Shown here piece by piece: positions 1 to 12,150 of a stretch of DNA of 64,000 nucleotides. The notes below the pieces were generated by a model that saw nothing but the letters and a program-made list of their open reading frames with translations, was not told the DNA's origin and did not search any database. The first letter of the stretch is position 1, and each line of letters starts with the position of its first letter. A program made the position numbers and the translations under genes. Source of the stretch: Primulina eburnea (taxonomy: Eukaryota; Streptophyta; Magnoliopsida; Lamiales; Gesneriaceae); the NCBI RefSeq assembly GCF_022965805.1, contig NC_133114.1:9816261-9880260 (forward strand), read 5' to 3'.

Positions 1-528
1 ACTCATGCATTTATTTAAATTGTTAAATTATTTATTTAAGTTTAGAATGATTTTTAACGATGTATGATTTATGAATTGACATTATTTTCAATTATTTATA
101 TTTACGTGATGCATGTTAAAAAAATGTTTTTTTGAGTTTCATGTTTCAGACGATTATTTGATGCGGGATCAGGGAAATGAGGCCGACGACGATTTGGGCG
201 ATTTGTAAAATGTAGTATTTTATTTCAAATCAAGAAAGTGGCATTTTAAATGATTTATTAAATTTTTAGCATATTTTTTTTAAATCCTAATTTAATTTAT
301 TAGGTGATTTTAAGGTTTAAACTTTTAAAGTTTATATCAATTGTGTATTTTTTTTTAATTAGGGGATTTTTGGTAAATTAGTGTGGAATAACATTTAATT
401 AGCTTGTTAATTATTAATTAAGCAAATTTTATTCCCCAAATTAACTAAAAAACACGCACACACACTTCTGCACACACACACACGTCTCTTGCACCCTTTC
501 ATTTTCTTTTTGGAGAGAATTTGTTAGG
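1..528. other. AT-rich left flank, possibly part of the E2 LTR
   Basis: No coding potential is visible. The stretch is AT-rich and ends in a CT-rich tract, with a CA-rich simple repeat at 451-484. Because E1 (534-8921) is an insertion with a clean target duplication, this sequence and the sequence from 8927 onward were once continuous. Read together they look like the promoter and CT-rich leader of an LTR, probably that of E2, but I cannot see an LTR start here. The assignment is inference. Confidence 0.4.
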
Positions 529-533
529 GTTCT
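529..533. repeat. E1 target-site duplication, left copy (GTTCT)
   Basis: GTTCT directly precedes the terminal TG of the E1 LTR and recurs at 8922-8926 directly after the terminal CA of the other LTR. Five bases is the usual duplication for Ty3/gypsy integrases, so E1 is a complete, unrearranged insertion. Confidence 0.9.
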
Positions 534-2324
534 TGTGGGGCCCTTAGCTCCTAATCGTTATGACAACACAATTTGATTAGGGTTAAGTAATCACAGCGGA
601 AAACGGGTTTAAAATTTCTTTACAATGAGCCCAAAATATCTCTTCTGATATTTAAATACTAAAAATAATATCTAAATTCAAATCATAAAACACGCCCACA
701 CATAATCAAAACCAATCACATACAAACAACTCATATCCTCGGGACATGCCCCGGTATATAGATACATATACATATATACTGGGAACAACATATAAAACCT
801 CAACTCAACCGTGGCTCCCTCCAAAAGTACCCTCTCCGGTCTCCTGATATCCTGGAGTACCTGCCATTGTCCACACACAAAGACAACAACAGCCCCCCTT
901 GGGGGTGAGCAAAGCTCCGTATGGAACAACCAATCATATATACCACAGATATCTAAACAATGATATATGGTATGCAATGCATGTATGTCGTGGAGGTATC
1001 AGGTCAAATGCCCATCCACTGAGCACATGTCAGAATCAATCGAATCGCTATCAAATCAAATCAATGATCGAGCTGGCACACCGGCCGATATGGGAATACA
1101 CGTATGATAGCGTCGACGAAGCGCCATCAATCCCACATCTCATATCCAATCATATGGGGCCACAATTGTCTATACTTTACGGGTCATATAATACCGGCAT
1201 AGCGATTGTGTTCACAAACCCCGGAATCCAATCCAATCATATCAGGGTATCCAAGGATCATAGCTCAACGTGCATGTCATGTATCGATGTATGCATAAAA
1301 TGATGTGTGTTAACAAAACATTTATTTTGTACATCGATACTCAAATCTCAATGTCATGTATGCCACATCAAATCATCAAATAGGCACATAGACACGTATT
1401 CCAATCCAATCAATCCAATCAAACCGACATATATCATATAATACAGATACCTGTCGTATGTTATCCGGTCGCAACATACCTCAGTTCTTCGTTCCAATTG
1501 ATGTAGCCTCAAGATATTGATATAACGCTTTATCTACATCAATAACATACTCATTCCAATCAATAACATGGTCCAAAATCAATAATATGAGTTTCAAATA
1601 TCATTTGAAACTTCAATAATTCATATCAAATTCAAATCATATCATAATTCAATTCCGACTTCGAATATACGTTTATTGTCGGTTATTCTACTACATATCA
1701 GAAATTCAACTTCAAATACATGCTATTCCAGCACTTTGATATTTAAGCTGCTGAAATCAGAAGAAAATTACCTCAGTCTGAAGCCCTCTACGCGACGATT
1801 ACAAATATATAATTTGTTTCGCGTTTGGACAGCGTTTCGAAGTCGAATCGGAAGAAAGAAAAATCGAATTCTCTCGAAGTCCCTCGAAGAGTGGCGAAGA
1901 AATAAAGAAGAAAGAGAGAGAAAGCTCGTTCTTATCATTCCACCGCTCTCGCGCTCGGGCGGTAGAATTCTCGCGCCCGAGCGCGAGACATTCTGCCCCC
2001 GAGAAACATTTGCACCGCGCTCGAGCGGTCAAAAACTACCGCTCGGGCGCGGCATGTTCTGCTCGAGAACACGCTTCATAAGCCCTGGCGCTCGGGCGGT
2101 AATTTTCTACCGCCCGGGCGCCACTCGTACTGTACATATGTTTTATTTTTGTACTATTTTTGGCGTCCGGCCTCCAATTGAGCTCTTACAACGTCAATTC
2201 ATATCCAATATTCATTCTCAATTTCCATTGTCACGATATACATCAAATACCTAATCCATGACAATTTCATTAATTATCGATAATCAACATCAGATTTACG
2301 ATAATACGATACACGGTCCTTACA
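534..2324 (-). repeat. E1 3' LTR
   Basis: Begins TGTGGGGCCC and ends CCTTACA on the plus strand, which is the LTR end and start in element orientation. It is 1,791 bp, the same length as its partner at 7131-8921. A GC-rich three-hairpin array sits at 1947-2123, 201-377 bp from the element-oriented LTR start, followed in element direction by a CT-rich leader. Long open frames inside (for example 1676-2254) are identical in both LTRs and match no known protein, so I do not call them genes. Confidence 0.95.
1947..2123. repeat. Three GC-rich inverted-repeat doublets in E1 3' LTR
   Basis: Three successive inverted pairs: 1947-1961 with 1974-1988 (15/15 paired), 2015-2029 with 2038-2052 (14/15), and 2086-2101 with 2108-2123 (15/16). 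Each pair is built on an 11-mer of the type GCGCTCGGGCG. In the common 11-bp register all three pairs have centre-to-centre spacing of exactly 23 bp (1956/1979, 2022/2045, 2093/2116). The copy in the other LTR is at 8544-8720. The function is not known to me; the position fits a promoter-proximal element or an RNA hairpin. Confidence 0.85.
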
Positions 2325-2338
2325 TTTCTCCCCCTCTT
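2325..2338 (-). other. E1 polypurine tract
   Basis: On the minus strand AAGAGGGGGAGAAA lies directly before the 3' LTR start TGTAAGG. This is the plus-strand primer for reverse transcription. The same tract, with a similar upstream stretch, precedes the 3' LTR of E9 (60396-60409). Confidence 0.9.
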
Positions 2339-2402
2339 AAAAGATTTCGTCCTCGAAATCTCAAACATCACTATATACATAACATTGGTAAACATAAACA
2401 TG

Positions 2403-5099
2403 TCACCAGTTATAGTACATATCAAAGCTAAAGTCAGAATAAGGATCAGAATACATCGAATACAATGGAATAGATGTTGTAGAATCAAACAAATGCGGAT
2501 ACGAATCTCGCATCTTGCTCTCCAATTCCCACGTTGATTCTTCAACACCATGTCGTGTCCATTGCACTCGTACCAGAGGAATCGACTTATTTCTCAATAT
2601 CTTCTCCTTTCGATCCATAATGCGAACAGGTTGTTCAACATAGGAAAGAGAAGGATCCAATTCAACCTCATCAGGTGCAAGCACATGTGATGGATCTGGT
2701 TCATATTTCCTCAGCATAGAAACATGAAACACATCGTGAATGGCAGATAGAGCTGGTGGCAATGCCAATCGATACGCAAGATCACCAACTCGATCCAAAA
2801 TCTCATATGGACCAACATATCGAGGAGATAACTTCCCTCGCATGTCGAATCGAACAGTGCCTCTAAAGGGAGATATTTTCAAAAACACTCTGTCACCTTT
2901 CTGGAATTCTAAGGGTCGTCTTCGTTTATTCGCATAACTCGTTTGACGATCCTGAGCAGCTTTCATCTGCTGCCGAATTAACTGAACCTTATCGTTCATT
3001 TCCTGTATCATTTCAGGTCCAGTCAATTGTCTCTCACCAATCTCATCCCAGAATAACGGTGATCTACATCGTCTCCTATATAGAGCTTCAAACGGTGCCA
3101 TACCGATACTCGTTTGAAAGCTATTATTATACGAAAATTCAACCAATGGTAAGGCATCTTGCCATCCCATTCTGAAGTCCATCACAATCGCACGTAGCAT
3201 ATCCTCTAGAGTCTGAATCGTACGCTCAGTCTGGCCATCAGTTTGAGGATGATAAGCAGTACTCATAGCCAAACGCGTACCCATCGCTTCCTGAACACTA
3301 CCCCAGAATTTAGAAGCAAATCTGGGATCACGATCAGATACAATCGAGACTGGCACACCGTGCAGTCTCAAAACATTCTCAATGTATAAACGGGCCATTC
3401 TCTTATAAGGATAAGTCCGCTCATACGGAATGAAATGCGCAGATTTCGAAAGCCGATCAATAATCACCCAAATAGCATCACAGCCCTTGGGCGAACGAGG
3501 TAAATGAGTCACGAAATCCATAGCAATATGTTCCCAATTCCATTTCGGGATTTCAAGACTATGGAGAAATCCTCCCGGTTTCATTCTCTCGGCTTTCACT
3601 TGCTGGCAGACAAGACATTTAGAAATAAACTCAGCAATGTCCTTCTTCATACGTCTCCACCAGAATTGAGGTCTCAATGTCAAATACATCTTCCGACCTC
3701 CAGGGTGAATACTGTATTTGCTACAATGTGCTTCTCGAAGAAGGGTAGATCTCAAATCAGAGTCATCAGGAACTACCAGCCGACCATTAAGTCGTAAAGA
3801 ACCATCAGAAGAAATCTGAAATCCAGACTGATGTCCTGCAGATACAAGTTCTTTCGACTTTAGGATCTGAGCATCGCTTCGTTGGGCCTTTCGTATTTTC
3901 GATATCAAATTCGGCTCAATTTGCAATGCTGAAACAGTGACAGAATTCCAATTCGAGTGAAAAGTCCAACCAGAAGTACATATATCCTCATGTACCTTGG
4001 CGACACTGACAGAAGCTAGAACAGAATCATGAACTTTACGGCTCAGGGCATCTGCAGTAACATTCACCGATCCCGGGTGATATTGAATCTCACAATCAAA
4101 ATCTTTCAGGAGATCCATCCACCTGCGTTGCCTCATATTCAAATCAGATTGAGAAAAGAGATATTTCAGACTTTTATGGTCCGAATAGATAACAAACTTT
4201 TCTCCATACAAGTAATGACGCCAAATCTTCAAAGCAAACACAATGGCAGCCAATTCAAGATCATGAACAGGATAACGTGTTTCATGAAATTTTAATTGAC
4301 GAGACGCATAAGCAACCACTTTGCCATGTTGCATCAGAACACAGCCCAAACCTTTACCAGACGCATCTGTACACACCACAAATCCTCCGGTACCTGAGGG
4401 AATAGTAAGCACAGGTGCTGTGGTCAATCTCGTCTTCAATTCAAGAAAACTAGCTTCACATTCATCTGACCAAATGAATCGCTGATTCTTCTGTGTCAGT
4501 TGAGTAATAGGTTTAGCTATCTTCGAAAATCCTTCAATAAAACGACGATAATATCCAGCTAAACCCATGAAGCTACGGATCTCAGGAACATTCGTAGGTC
4601 TCGGCCAATTCAATACAGCTTCGACCTTCGTAGGATCAACAGATATGCCATGTCTCGAAATGACGTGGCCCAGAAATACCACTTTGTCCATCCAGAATTC
4701 ACATTTGGACAACTTGGCATACAAATGACTAGTACGAAGAGTTTTAAGTACCAGTCTCAGATGTTCAGCATGCTCCTTCTTCGATTTCGAATACACAAGA
4801 ATATCATCAATAAACACAATAACGAATCGGTCTAGATAATCTCGAAAGACCCGATTCATTAAATCCATAAAAATAGCAGGAGCATTCATAAGACCAAAAG
4901 GCATAACCAGGAATTCATAGTGGCCATACCTCGTACGAAAAGCAGTTTTGGGCACATCTTCGTCTCGAACTCGTACTTGATGATACCCAGAACGAAGATC
5001 AATCTTCGAGTAAACAGAAGTACCCTGAAGCTGATCAAACAAATCATCAATACGCGGAAGTGGGTACTTATTTTTCACAGTAGCCCGATTCAGTTGCCT
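2403..5099 (-). CDS. E1 Pol, downstream part: RT core, RNase H, integrase, chromo-like tail
   Basis: Same frame as the Gag-PR frame upstream, separated from it only by TAA at 5100-5102. Counting from a GTG at 5078, it encodes 891 residues: RT with the catalytic FIDD box (about 89-92), RNase H beginning at TDAS (237-240) and closing near ADALSR (342-347), the integrase zinc-binding H2C2 (about 451-492), the integrase core with the DDE triad near 522, 582 and 619, a GPY/F module (about 750-770), and a chromo-like tail ending about 30 residues before the stop. All catalytic residues I can identify are present. No initiation signal fits a separate protein, so this part would be made only by stop-codon readthrough and is best read as the second half of a broken polyprotein. 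Confidence 0.9.
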   Translation of the reverse strand, partial: RQLNRATVKNKYPLPRIDDLFDQLQGTSVYSKIDLRSGYHQVRVRDEDVPKTAFRTRYGHYEFLVMPFGLMNAPAIFMDLMNRVFRDYLDRFVIVFIDDILVYSKSKKEHAEHLRLVLKTLRTSHLYAKLSKCEFWMDKVVFLGHVISRHGISVDPTKVEAVLNWPRPTNVPEIRSFMGLAGYYRRFIEGFSKIAKPITQLTQKNQRFIWSDECEASFLELKTRLTTAPVLTIPSGTGGFVVCTDASGKGLGCVLMQHGKVVAYASRQLKFHETRYPVHDLELAAIVFALKIWRHYLYGEKFVIYSDHKSLKYLFSQSDLNMRQRRWMDLLKDFDCEIQYHPGSVNVTADALSRKVHDSVLASVSVAKVHEDICTSGWTFHSNWNSVTVSALQIEPNLISKIRKAQRSDAQILKSKELVSAGHQSGFQISSDGSLRLNGRLVVPDDSDLRSTLLREAHCSKYSIHPGGRKMYLTLRPQFWWRRMKKDIAEFISKCLVCQQVKAERMKPGGFLHSLEIPKWNWEHIAMDFVTHLPRSPKGCDAIWVIIDRLSKSAHFIPYERTYPYKRMARLYIENVLRLHGVPVSIVSDRDPRFASKFWGSVQEAMGTRLAMSTAYHPQTDGQTERTIQTLEDMLRAIVMDFRMGWQDALPLVEFSYNNSFQTSIGMAPFEALYRRRCRSPLFWDEIGERQLTGPEMIQEMNDKVQLIRQQMKAAQDRQTSYANKRRRPLEFQKGDRVFLKISPFRGTVRFDMRGKLSPRYVGPYEILDRVGDLAYRLALPPALSAIHDVFHVSMLRKYEPDPSHVLAPDEVELDPSLSYVEQPVRIMDRKEKILRNKSIPLVRVQWTRHGVEESTWELESKMRDSYPHLFDSTTSIPLYSMYSDPYSDFSFDMYYNW

Positions 5100-6920
5100 T
5101 TAGTCGATACACATTCGCATCGTACCATCTTTCTTTCGAACAAATAAAACTGGAGCTCCCCAAGGTGATACACTCGGTCGAATATATCCCTTATCGAGAA
5201 GATCCTGTAATTGTTCTTTCAATTCTTTCAATTCCAATGGTGCCATGCGATAAGGAGCTTTAGAAATAGGCGCAGTCCCCGGCACAAGATCAATACCTAA
5301 CTCAACTTCTCGATGAGGAGGAAAATCAGGAATCTCATCGGGAAATACATCTGGAAACTCTTTCGCAACAGGAATCTCAGACAAGGAAGACTCCTTCTTC
5401 GACATATCAATAGCGTAGATAAGATAACCCTCATCTCCGCTAGTCAACAATCGAGACATTTCCAAGGAAGATACCAATGAAATTTTGGCTTGGGAACCCT
5501 TACCATAAAAATTCCACTTGGGTCCATCAATCGGTCTAAATCGAACCACTCCATGACAACAATCAACAGTAGCTCGATTCGTCATCAAGATATCCATGCC
5601 AACAATACAATCAAAGTCGTGCATAGGGAGGACAATCAGATTCAGAAATACCACATTATCCTCATATATCAATACACAATTATGCACAACTTTCTCAGAC
5701 AAAATAATCTTCCCTGCTGGCGTGGCTATCGACAAAGTATCATACAACGGGGCACACTCAATATCGTGAGATGCAACAAATGCATTAGATATGAATGAAT
5801 GAGAAGCTCCTGTATCAAATAAAACACGTGCAGGATAATCGCAAAGCGTGCAAATACCTGCAATCACACCACCAGGAGCTTCTCTCGCCTGATCCTCAGT
5901 CATGGCATACACTCTAACCTGTTGAGGGCCTTGGGCAGTCTGACCACCAGGTCCTCGAGCTCTTGGTACATTCGACTGCTGAAAAGATGGAGCAGGAACA
6001 GCAGGTCTCATCATACTAGGGCCACCTCTAAATCCTGGCTGGGGTTGAGCAGAAGTCGTACCCCTGTTCGGACATACTCGAGAGAAATGGCCTTCCTGCC
6101 CACATTGATAACAAGTACCAAACATACCTCGACACTGCTCGATAGTATGTTTGCCTCCACAATGGCTACAATAGGGAGCAATCACAGGACTCCCTCTATG
6201 GGATCCACTAGAACTCGAAGAAGACGAAGAAGCAGAGCCAGTCTTCTTAAACTTTTTACCTCTCGGCCTCAAAGTAGGCTGCTGAGCTGACACTGGTGGT
6301 GGAGGAGTATACTGGGGACCTCCCCGCCTAAGTCCAGCCTCGTCTGCCTTAGCTCGTTCAACTGCCTCTGCGTAGCTGGTAGGCAATCCAGAAACAACAT
6401 AGGTATACAAAGCAGGATGTAAACCATTTACAAACCTGTTATATTTTGCCCTCGCATTCCCAGCTACGTGAGGTGCATACTTCAGTAACGTAGAAAACTT
6501 CGAAGCATACTCCGCAACAGACATCGTTCCCTGCTGCAGATTATTGAATTCATTCTCCTGAGCAGTATAATACGAAGGAGGGGAATACTGCTCCAAAAAC
6601 TGGGCCTTGAAGACATCCCAGGTGACTTCAGTCCCGGCCTCTTTCAGTCCAATCTCAGCGGCTTCCCACCAAGGTTTAGCTCGGTCCTTCAACTGATACA
6701 AAGCAAGTTTCAGTCTCCGAGCCTTGGAATACTCAACAATATTAAACAAGTGCTCGATGTCCTTCAACCAGGCCTCAGCTCGTTCAGCACTCTCAGTGCC
6801 AAAGAACCTTGGTGGTTTCAGATCCTGGAATCGAGCCATCACAACATCCATGGACAATCCTTCAAATTGCCCAACAATCCTCTCAGTACTGCTACTCGCA
6901 GTTTCATTTGTGTGATCCAT
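5100..6920 (-). CDS. E1 Gag-protease-RT N-terminus (606 aa before a nonsense codon)
   Basis: Starts at ATG 6920 after a leader downstream of the PBS. Residues about 25-200 are the Retrotrans_gag region (FGTESAERAEAWL, then WW near 84). Two zinc knuckles follow, CSHCGGKHTIEQC (251-263) and CYQCGQEGHFSRVC (270-283). The aspartic protease has FDTGASHSFIS at 368-378 and the VGMD flap-side motif. The RT N-terminus follows with [13 protein letters not shown], then RMCID and the stop. In related elements the next residue is the conserved Tyr of the YREL/YRQL motif, so the TAA is a nonsense change inside RT and not a natural gag/pol boundary. A Ser-rich linker lies at 230-240. Confidence 0.92.
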   Translation of the reverse strand: MDHTNETASSSTERIVGQFEGLSMDVVMARFQDLKPPRFFGTESAERAEAWLKDIEHLFNIVEYSKARRLKLALYQLKDRAKPWWEAAEIGLKEAGTEVTWDVFKAQFLEQYSPPSYYTAQENEFNNLQQGTMSVAEYASKFSTLLKYAPHVAGNARAKYNRFVNGLHPALYTYVVSGLPTSYAEAVERAKADEAGLRRGGPQYTPPPPVSAQQPTLRPRGKKFKKTGSASSSSSSSSGSHRGSPVIAPYCSHCGGKHTIEQCRGMFGTCYQCGQEGHFSRVCPNRGTTSAQPQPGFRGGPSMMRPAVPAPSFQQSNVPRARGPGGQTAQGPQQVRVYAMTEDQAREAPGGVIAGICTLCDYPARVLFDTGASHSFISNAFVASHDIECAPLYDTLSIATPAGKIILSEKVVHNCVLIYEDNVVFLNLIVLPMHDFDCIVGMDILMTNRATVDCCHGVVRFRPIDGPKWNFYGKGSQAKISLVSSLEMSRLLTSGDEGYLIYAIDMSKKESSLSEIPVAKEFPDVFPDEIPDFPPHREVELGIDLVPGTAPISKAPYRMAPLELKELKEQLQDLLDKGYIRPSVSPWGAPVLFVRKKDGTMRMCID

Positions 6921-7113
6921 CTACAAATCAAAAGATGAATATCACAATTTCATATCAATTCATAATCTCATCGTCTCATATCATCATCTCATCAGATACT
7001 TACTCAAATCAAATCACATAAGAGCAAGTAATACAAATAAATCAAACACATATGCACAATTCATTTGTGCCTATTCAAGTGTACACAAGACTCAATAGAG
7101 CATTCCCAGCTAT
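6921..7113 (-). other. E1 untranslated leader between PBS and gag
   Basis: About 190 bp, AT-rich, with no other frame worth calling. It separates the tRNA-primer site from the gag ATG at 6920. Confidence 0.7.
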
Positions 7114-7125
7114 GCTCTGATACCA
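7114..7125 (-). other. E1 primer-binding site (initiator Met tRNA)
   Basis: The minus strand reads TGGTATCAGAGC five bases after the LTR end. This complements the 3' end of plant initiator methionine tRNA and is the minus-strand primer site of plant chromoviruses. Confidence 0.95.
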
Positions 7126-7130
7126 CTCTG

Positions 7131-8921
7131 TGTGGGGCCCTTAGCTCCTAATCGTTATTACAACACAATTTGATTAGGGTTAAGTAATCACAGCGGAAAA
7201 CGGGTTTAAAATTTCTTTACAATGAGCCCAAAATATCTCTTCTGATATTTAAATACTAAAAATAGTATCTAAATTCAAATCATAAAACACGCCCACACAT
7301 AATCAAAACCAATCACATACAAACAACTCATATCCTCGGGACATGCCCCGGTATATAGATACATATACATATATACTGGGAACAACATATAAAACCTCAA
7401 CTCAACAGTGGCTCCCTCCAGAAGTACCCTCTCCGGTCTCCTGATATCCTGGAGTACCTGCCATTGTCCACACACAAAGACAACAACAGCCCCCCTTGGG
7501 GGTGAGCAAAGCTCCGTATGGAACAACCAATCATATATACCACAGATATCTAAACAATGATATATGGTATGCAATGCATGTATGTCGTGGAGGTATCAGG
7601 TCAAATGCCCATCCACTGAGCACATGTCAGAATCAATCGAATCGCTATCAAATCAAATCAATGCTCGAGCTGGCACACCGGCCGATATGGGAATACACGT
7701 ATGATAGCATCGACGAAGCGCCATCAATCCCACATCTCATATCCAATCATATGGGGCCAAAATTGTCTATACTTTACGGGTCATATAATACCGGCATAGC
7801 GATTGTGTTCACAAACCCCGGAATCCAATCCAATCATATCAGGGTATCCAAGGATCATAGCTCAACGTGCATGTCATGTATCGATGTATGCATAAAATGA
7901 TGTGTGTTAACAAAACATTTATTTTGTACATCGATACTCAAATCTCAATGTCATGTATGCCACATCAAATCATCAAATAGGCACATAGACACGTATTCCA
8001 ATCCGATCAATCCAATCAAACCGACATATATCATATAATACAGATACCTGTCGTATGTTACCCGGTCGCAACATACCTCAGTTCTTCGTTCCAATTGATG
8101 TAGCCTGAAGATATTGATATAACGCTTTATCTACATCAATAACATACTCATTCCAATCAATAACATGGTCCAAAATCAATAATATGAGTTTCAAATATCA
8201 TTTGAAACTTCAATAATTCATATCAAATTCAAATCATATCATAATTCAATTCCGACTTCGAATATACGTTTATTGTCGGTTATTCTACTACATATCAGAA
8301 ATTCAACTTCAAATACATGCTATTCCAGCACTTTGATATTTAAGCTGCTGAAATCAGAAGAAAATTACCTCAGTCTGAAGCCCTCTACGCGACGATTACA
8401 AATATATAATTTGTTTCGCGTTTGGACAGCGTTTCGAAGTCGAATCGGAAGAAAGAAAAATCGAATTCTCTCGAAGTCCCTCGAAGAGTGGCGAAGAAAT
8501 AAAGAAGAAAGAGAGAGAAAGCTCGTTCTTATCATTCCACCGCTCTCGCGCTCGGGCGGTAGAATTCTCGCGCCCGAGCGCGAGACATTCTGCCCCCGAG
8601 AAACATTTGCACCGCGCTCGAGCGGTCAAAAACTACCGCTCGGGCGCGGCATGTTCTGCCCGAGAACACGCTTCATAAGCCCTGGCGCTCGGGCGGTAAT
8701 TTTCTACCGCCCGGGCGCCACTCGTACTGTACAAATGTTTTATTTTTGTACTATTTTTGGCGTCCGGCCTCCAATCGAGCTCTTACAACGTCAATTCATA
8801 TCCAATATTCATTCTCAATTTCCATTGTCACGATATACATCAAATACCTAATCCATGACAATTTCATTAATTATCGATAATCAACATAAGATTTACGATA
8901 ATACGATACACGGTCCTTACA
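7131..8921 (-). repeat. E1 5' LTR
   Basis: 1,791 bp, TG...CA ends, about 99 percent identical to 534-2324. It carries the same GC-rich three-hairpin array at 8544-8720. In element orientation the array is followed by a CT-rich leader. The next bases, 8922-8926, are the right target duplication. Confidence 0.95.
8544..8720. repeat. Three GC-rich inverted-repeat doublets in E1 5' LTR
   Basis: Second copy of the array at 1947-2123, with the same 23-bp doublet spacing; one base differs in the text between hairpins two and three (position 8660 in this copy). CpG density is far above that of the surrounding AT-rich LTR. Confidence 0.85.
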
Positions 8922-8926
8922 GTTCT
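8922..8926. repeat. E1 target-site duplication, right copy (GTTCT)
   Basis: Matches 529-533 and directly follows the CA end of the E1 LTR. Confidence 0.9.
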
Positions 8927-10943
8927 TAGTTCTTTTTCCACCAGCCACCCTCTCCTTCAAATTATTTCAGCATCCACATGTTGATTTTAGCAGCAAAATC
9001 GTGCCTCAAGTCGCCCGGATCGCTTCCCGCACCGCGTTGCTTCGTTATTCGCCGTATCATGAGTTTTAAAGATCAAAGACATGTATATTCTTTCGTTTTT
9101 ACATCAATCTTGTCATAGTATATGTTTTGATAATTATTGTTCGTAAAAATCCATGTTTGTTATACAAAAGTTTGAGCAAAACCGTTTGAAACGATTCTTG
9201 AAAGTCTTTAGATCTCAAAACCGAATGTTGCTGTCATTTCGTGTACTGTACTTTTTGGTCGATTTTCTAGAAACGTTTTCAACATATAAAACGTAGTACT
9301 TTTCGATTCCTATGATTTGGCAGTAAATTCGTATTTTTTTGACAAGAAACGAGTGAGTTATGATCATTTTCGTGGGAATGTTCAAACTGTGACGTTTTTA
9401 AAATATGTTCTTCACGTGTCCTTGAGAATTCTTTGTTGAAGGCTTCGTTGGGAACCGCCGGGTGATCAATGTTGTGTTTAGGTATATTGTGTTTGCTGTT
9501 CAGATATATTTTGGTGTTTCGTTTTCTGTCGTTAAGCACTTGGTTGTATTAGAAGTCGTAGGAAGCATTTTGCGTCAGAAATTCGTGTTTATGGGTTGTG
9601 TTGCATTGCATGTTGTGCGTCGTTGTTTTGGGGCATTTGTGTGAGTTTGAATCATTGTCATAGCCTCCTAGGATGGGTCTCGAGGTGTTGGCTCGAGTCT
9701 ATTGGGCGTGGCATAGTGTTTGCATCAAATTTTGTTCTTTGGGGACGAGTTTGCGCATAGTTGACGCTGCAACGCTCGGCTTTCGCAAGCTTAGCGCCGC
9801 TGCCCTTGTAGCGCCGCCGCACAACAATGTCCAGCGCCTAGGCGCTTGTCCATGATTTTTAAACCACTATTCTGGGTTCATGTCTTCCATGTTTGGGGAA
9901 ATTTTCACACTTCATATAGAGATTGTTCGGGGTTCGATGTCATGGTTTAATATGATGATTAAACGATGTCAAGTCCCAGAGTGATTTAGAACATCATAAG
10001 TCAATTGTTTAATTCGGTGGTGAGCACGGCTATTATATCTAAGTTATGGAAATTAAGTGCTTGAAATTGTGTTAGTATGGGGAGCAGTGGCCCCAGGCGA
10101 GATCTAACGAATCCCTCAACGCCATGTAAGGATGTTCGACGTGCAAAAAAAAATTGTTTACGTTTTTTAGGTATGCGAAATGTCTTGTGACCAATTATGA
10201 ACGGGTTTGGAAGCCGGTGAACGTAGCCGAGGACCTCTCCACCCCGGTAAAGCATTACCGGGTTTAAATCAGGATTAGAAAGCAGTAAAGCATGACCAGG
10301 GACCAATCCACCCGTTAAAACATGACCGGGAATCTCATGTATGTGGTAGTGGACATCCCTGCAGCCCAGTACTGTGGTTTAGTCTGATAAGGCGCATTTA
10401 TGCATGGGTCACTTGCTTTGAAACATATCTCTACGCAAAATGATGATGTTTATGTATGCTCAAGTATGTTTATGAAAAATTTTATGAAACGATGACACGT
10501 CTATGTTTATGTATGTACGTTCAAGTTTAAGTATGTATGGTCTACTTTAAAATGCACGTGGCTTTATTATGTATTACTTGTTATTCTCAGTTTATACATG
10601 TTGAGTCTTTAGACTCACTAGATTTGATCGATGCAGGTGAGGACGAGTACGAAGAGACGAGAGGTGGAGATCAGTGAGTTGGCTCGGACTGCGCGGAGGC
10701 TAAACCCGAGGACCGCTTACGTTTTAAGAAATTTTTATGCACGTATCAAATACTCTGATTTTCATGGGATTACTTCACGATGTTTAAACAAGTGTTTTTG
10801 CAAACTTTGATTGTAGTTGTTTCATTTCAAATATTTTAGACGAGCAGATTATTTTAATCGCAATTTGAAAGTTTATTATTTATTTAAGAAAAAATTTTAT
10901 TTTCCGCAAATTTTAAGTATCTTTAAAATTACGGTACGTTACA
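8927..10943 (+). repeat. E2 5' LTR (right part)
   Basis: Ends ACGGTACGTTACA directly before a PBS-like sequence, so the right boundary is good. The left boundary is unknown because E1 interrupts the region. It holds a GC-rich cluster at about 9773-9846 including a perfect 14-bp palindrome AGCGCCTAGGCGCT (9833-9846). No gene is visible; short open frames such as 9462-9644 and 10001-10306 have no recognisable domain. Confidence 0.7.
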
Positions 10944-10945
10944 GT

Positions 10946-10959
10946 TGGTATTAGAGCGG
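10946..10959 (+). other. E2 primer-binding site, mutated
   Basis: TGGTATTAGAGCGG lies two bases after the LTR end. It differs by one base from TGGTATCAGAGC over the 12-base core (C to T). Confidence 0.8.
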
Positions 10960-11175
10960 TGTTCTTGTAAAGGGTTATGCCTACTACCGGTTGCGAGAAG
11001 CTCACAAAGTCACACCTCAAGTCTGTAAATTTTAAAGTTTTAAATTCTTTCATGTAGTAAACATCAAGTCATGATTTCCGCATGTACATGTTTTAAGTTC
11101 AAATTACGTGTATATTATGATATTGATATTATGTTATTGCAAGTTGGTTTACGTGCGAGTAAATTTTAGAACAAT

Positions 11176-12150
11176 ATGCCTCCTAGACGTAGGATTGTGC
11201 ATGGAGTAGATGATGAGGATAGAGAGGCTCAGGATGGGGAGAGGGCCACTCCTCCTCGTCCACGCCCAGATATGCAGGCCCAGATGCTCGCAGGAAATGA
11301 CTCAGTTCTTCGCACAGTTTGCGGGGAACAATGCTAGAGTTGATGCAGGGCCGAGGCCCAGGCCAAAGGCTGTGTATGAGAGGTTCAGGAGGATGGACTC
11401 GAAGGACCCGATGATAGCTGAGGGATGAATTAAGTCCATCGAGGTAATTTTTGCTTTCATGGAGCTGCATGATGCAGACTGGGTCAGGTGTGCCACTTTC
11501 CTGCTGACAGGAGACGCCAGACTGTGGTGGAAGAGCGCATCTGTGTCCGTGAATTTGCGAACACTGACTTGAGATGGTTTTAATGAGGTCTTCTACTCCA
11601 AGTACTTCACTGAAGAAGTACGCTCCCGCCTGACCAGGGAGTTCATGACGTTGCGACAAGGAGACAGTTTGAGAGGATTTGTCACTTCATAATGATGCTC
11701 GGGAGAAGCTGAGGCATTTTATTGATGGTTTGTGATCGATCTTGCGCCGTGATGGGAAAGTTGCTGGTCATACCACCTATGCTATCGCCGTGTCGAGAGC
11801 CTTGGCGGCAGAGCAGGATCAGAAAGACATTGAGAATGACAGACAGGCAAGAGGCCCTATCAGACACCTCAGCAGCAACAGTTTAAGAGGCTTTTCCAGG
11901 GACAGCAGGTGAAGAGGCCGTTTCAAGGACCGCCAAAAGGCAAGAGTCCTATTCCGCAGAAGAAGGCTCTTCAAAGGCCTGGTGAGTACCCGGTGTGCCC
12001 GAAGTGCAACCGCTAGCATATGGGACCGGGTTTACGGGATCGGACAAATGCGTCAAGTGTGGAGCCAGTGATCATATGCTAAAGGACTGTCCGCAATGGA
12101 GGCAGCCGACCCAAGGGAGAGTGTTCACCACGCAGGCTTAGTAGGAGAAC
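11176..12150 (+). pseudogene. E2 gag pseudogene
   Basis: Starts MPPRRRIVHG at 11176, the usual start of this Gag group. The Gag core is recognisable (VYERFRRMDSKDP, then a WW-containing stretch near 11525), but it is broken by a stop at about 11426 (TGG to TGA in the EEW motif region), by another after SVNLRTLT, and by at least one frameshift before 11690. A CCHC zinc knuckle CVKCGASDHMLKDC is intact at 12049-12090. It cannot make full-length Gag. Confidence 0.8.

Larger units (their letters stand above)
534..8921 (-). mobile_element. E1: complete Ty3/gypsy chromovirus, Tekay/Del-like
   Basis: Full-length element of 8,388 bp transcribed on the minus strand. In element order it has a 5' LTR (7131-8921), a PBS for initiator-Met tRNA (7114-7125), one long Gag-Pol frame (6920 to 2403), a polypurine tract (2325-2338) and a 3' LTR (534-2324). 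Target duplications are GTTCT. The two 1,791-bp LTRs differ at roughly 14 positions by eye (about 0.8 percent), so the insertion is recent. The only coding lesion I see is an in-frame TAA at 5100-5102. The clade call rests on the Gag, the integrase GPY/F module and the C-terminal chromo-like tail; Tekay/Del is likely but not proven without a tree. Confidence 0.95.

Noticed and set aside
678..1303. Overlapping 99- and 134-codon frames in the LTR, repeated at 7275-7900
   Set aside because: LTR sequence; composition driven by short ATC/CAAT-rich repeats, no domain.
1676..2254. 192-codon open frame in the E1 LTR, repeated at 8273-8851
   Set aside because: It runs through LTR and hairpin sequence, resembles no protein and is conserved only because the two LTRs are recent copies.
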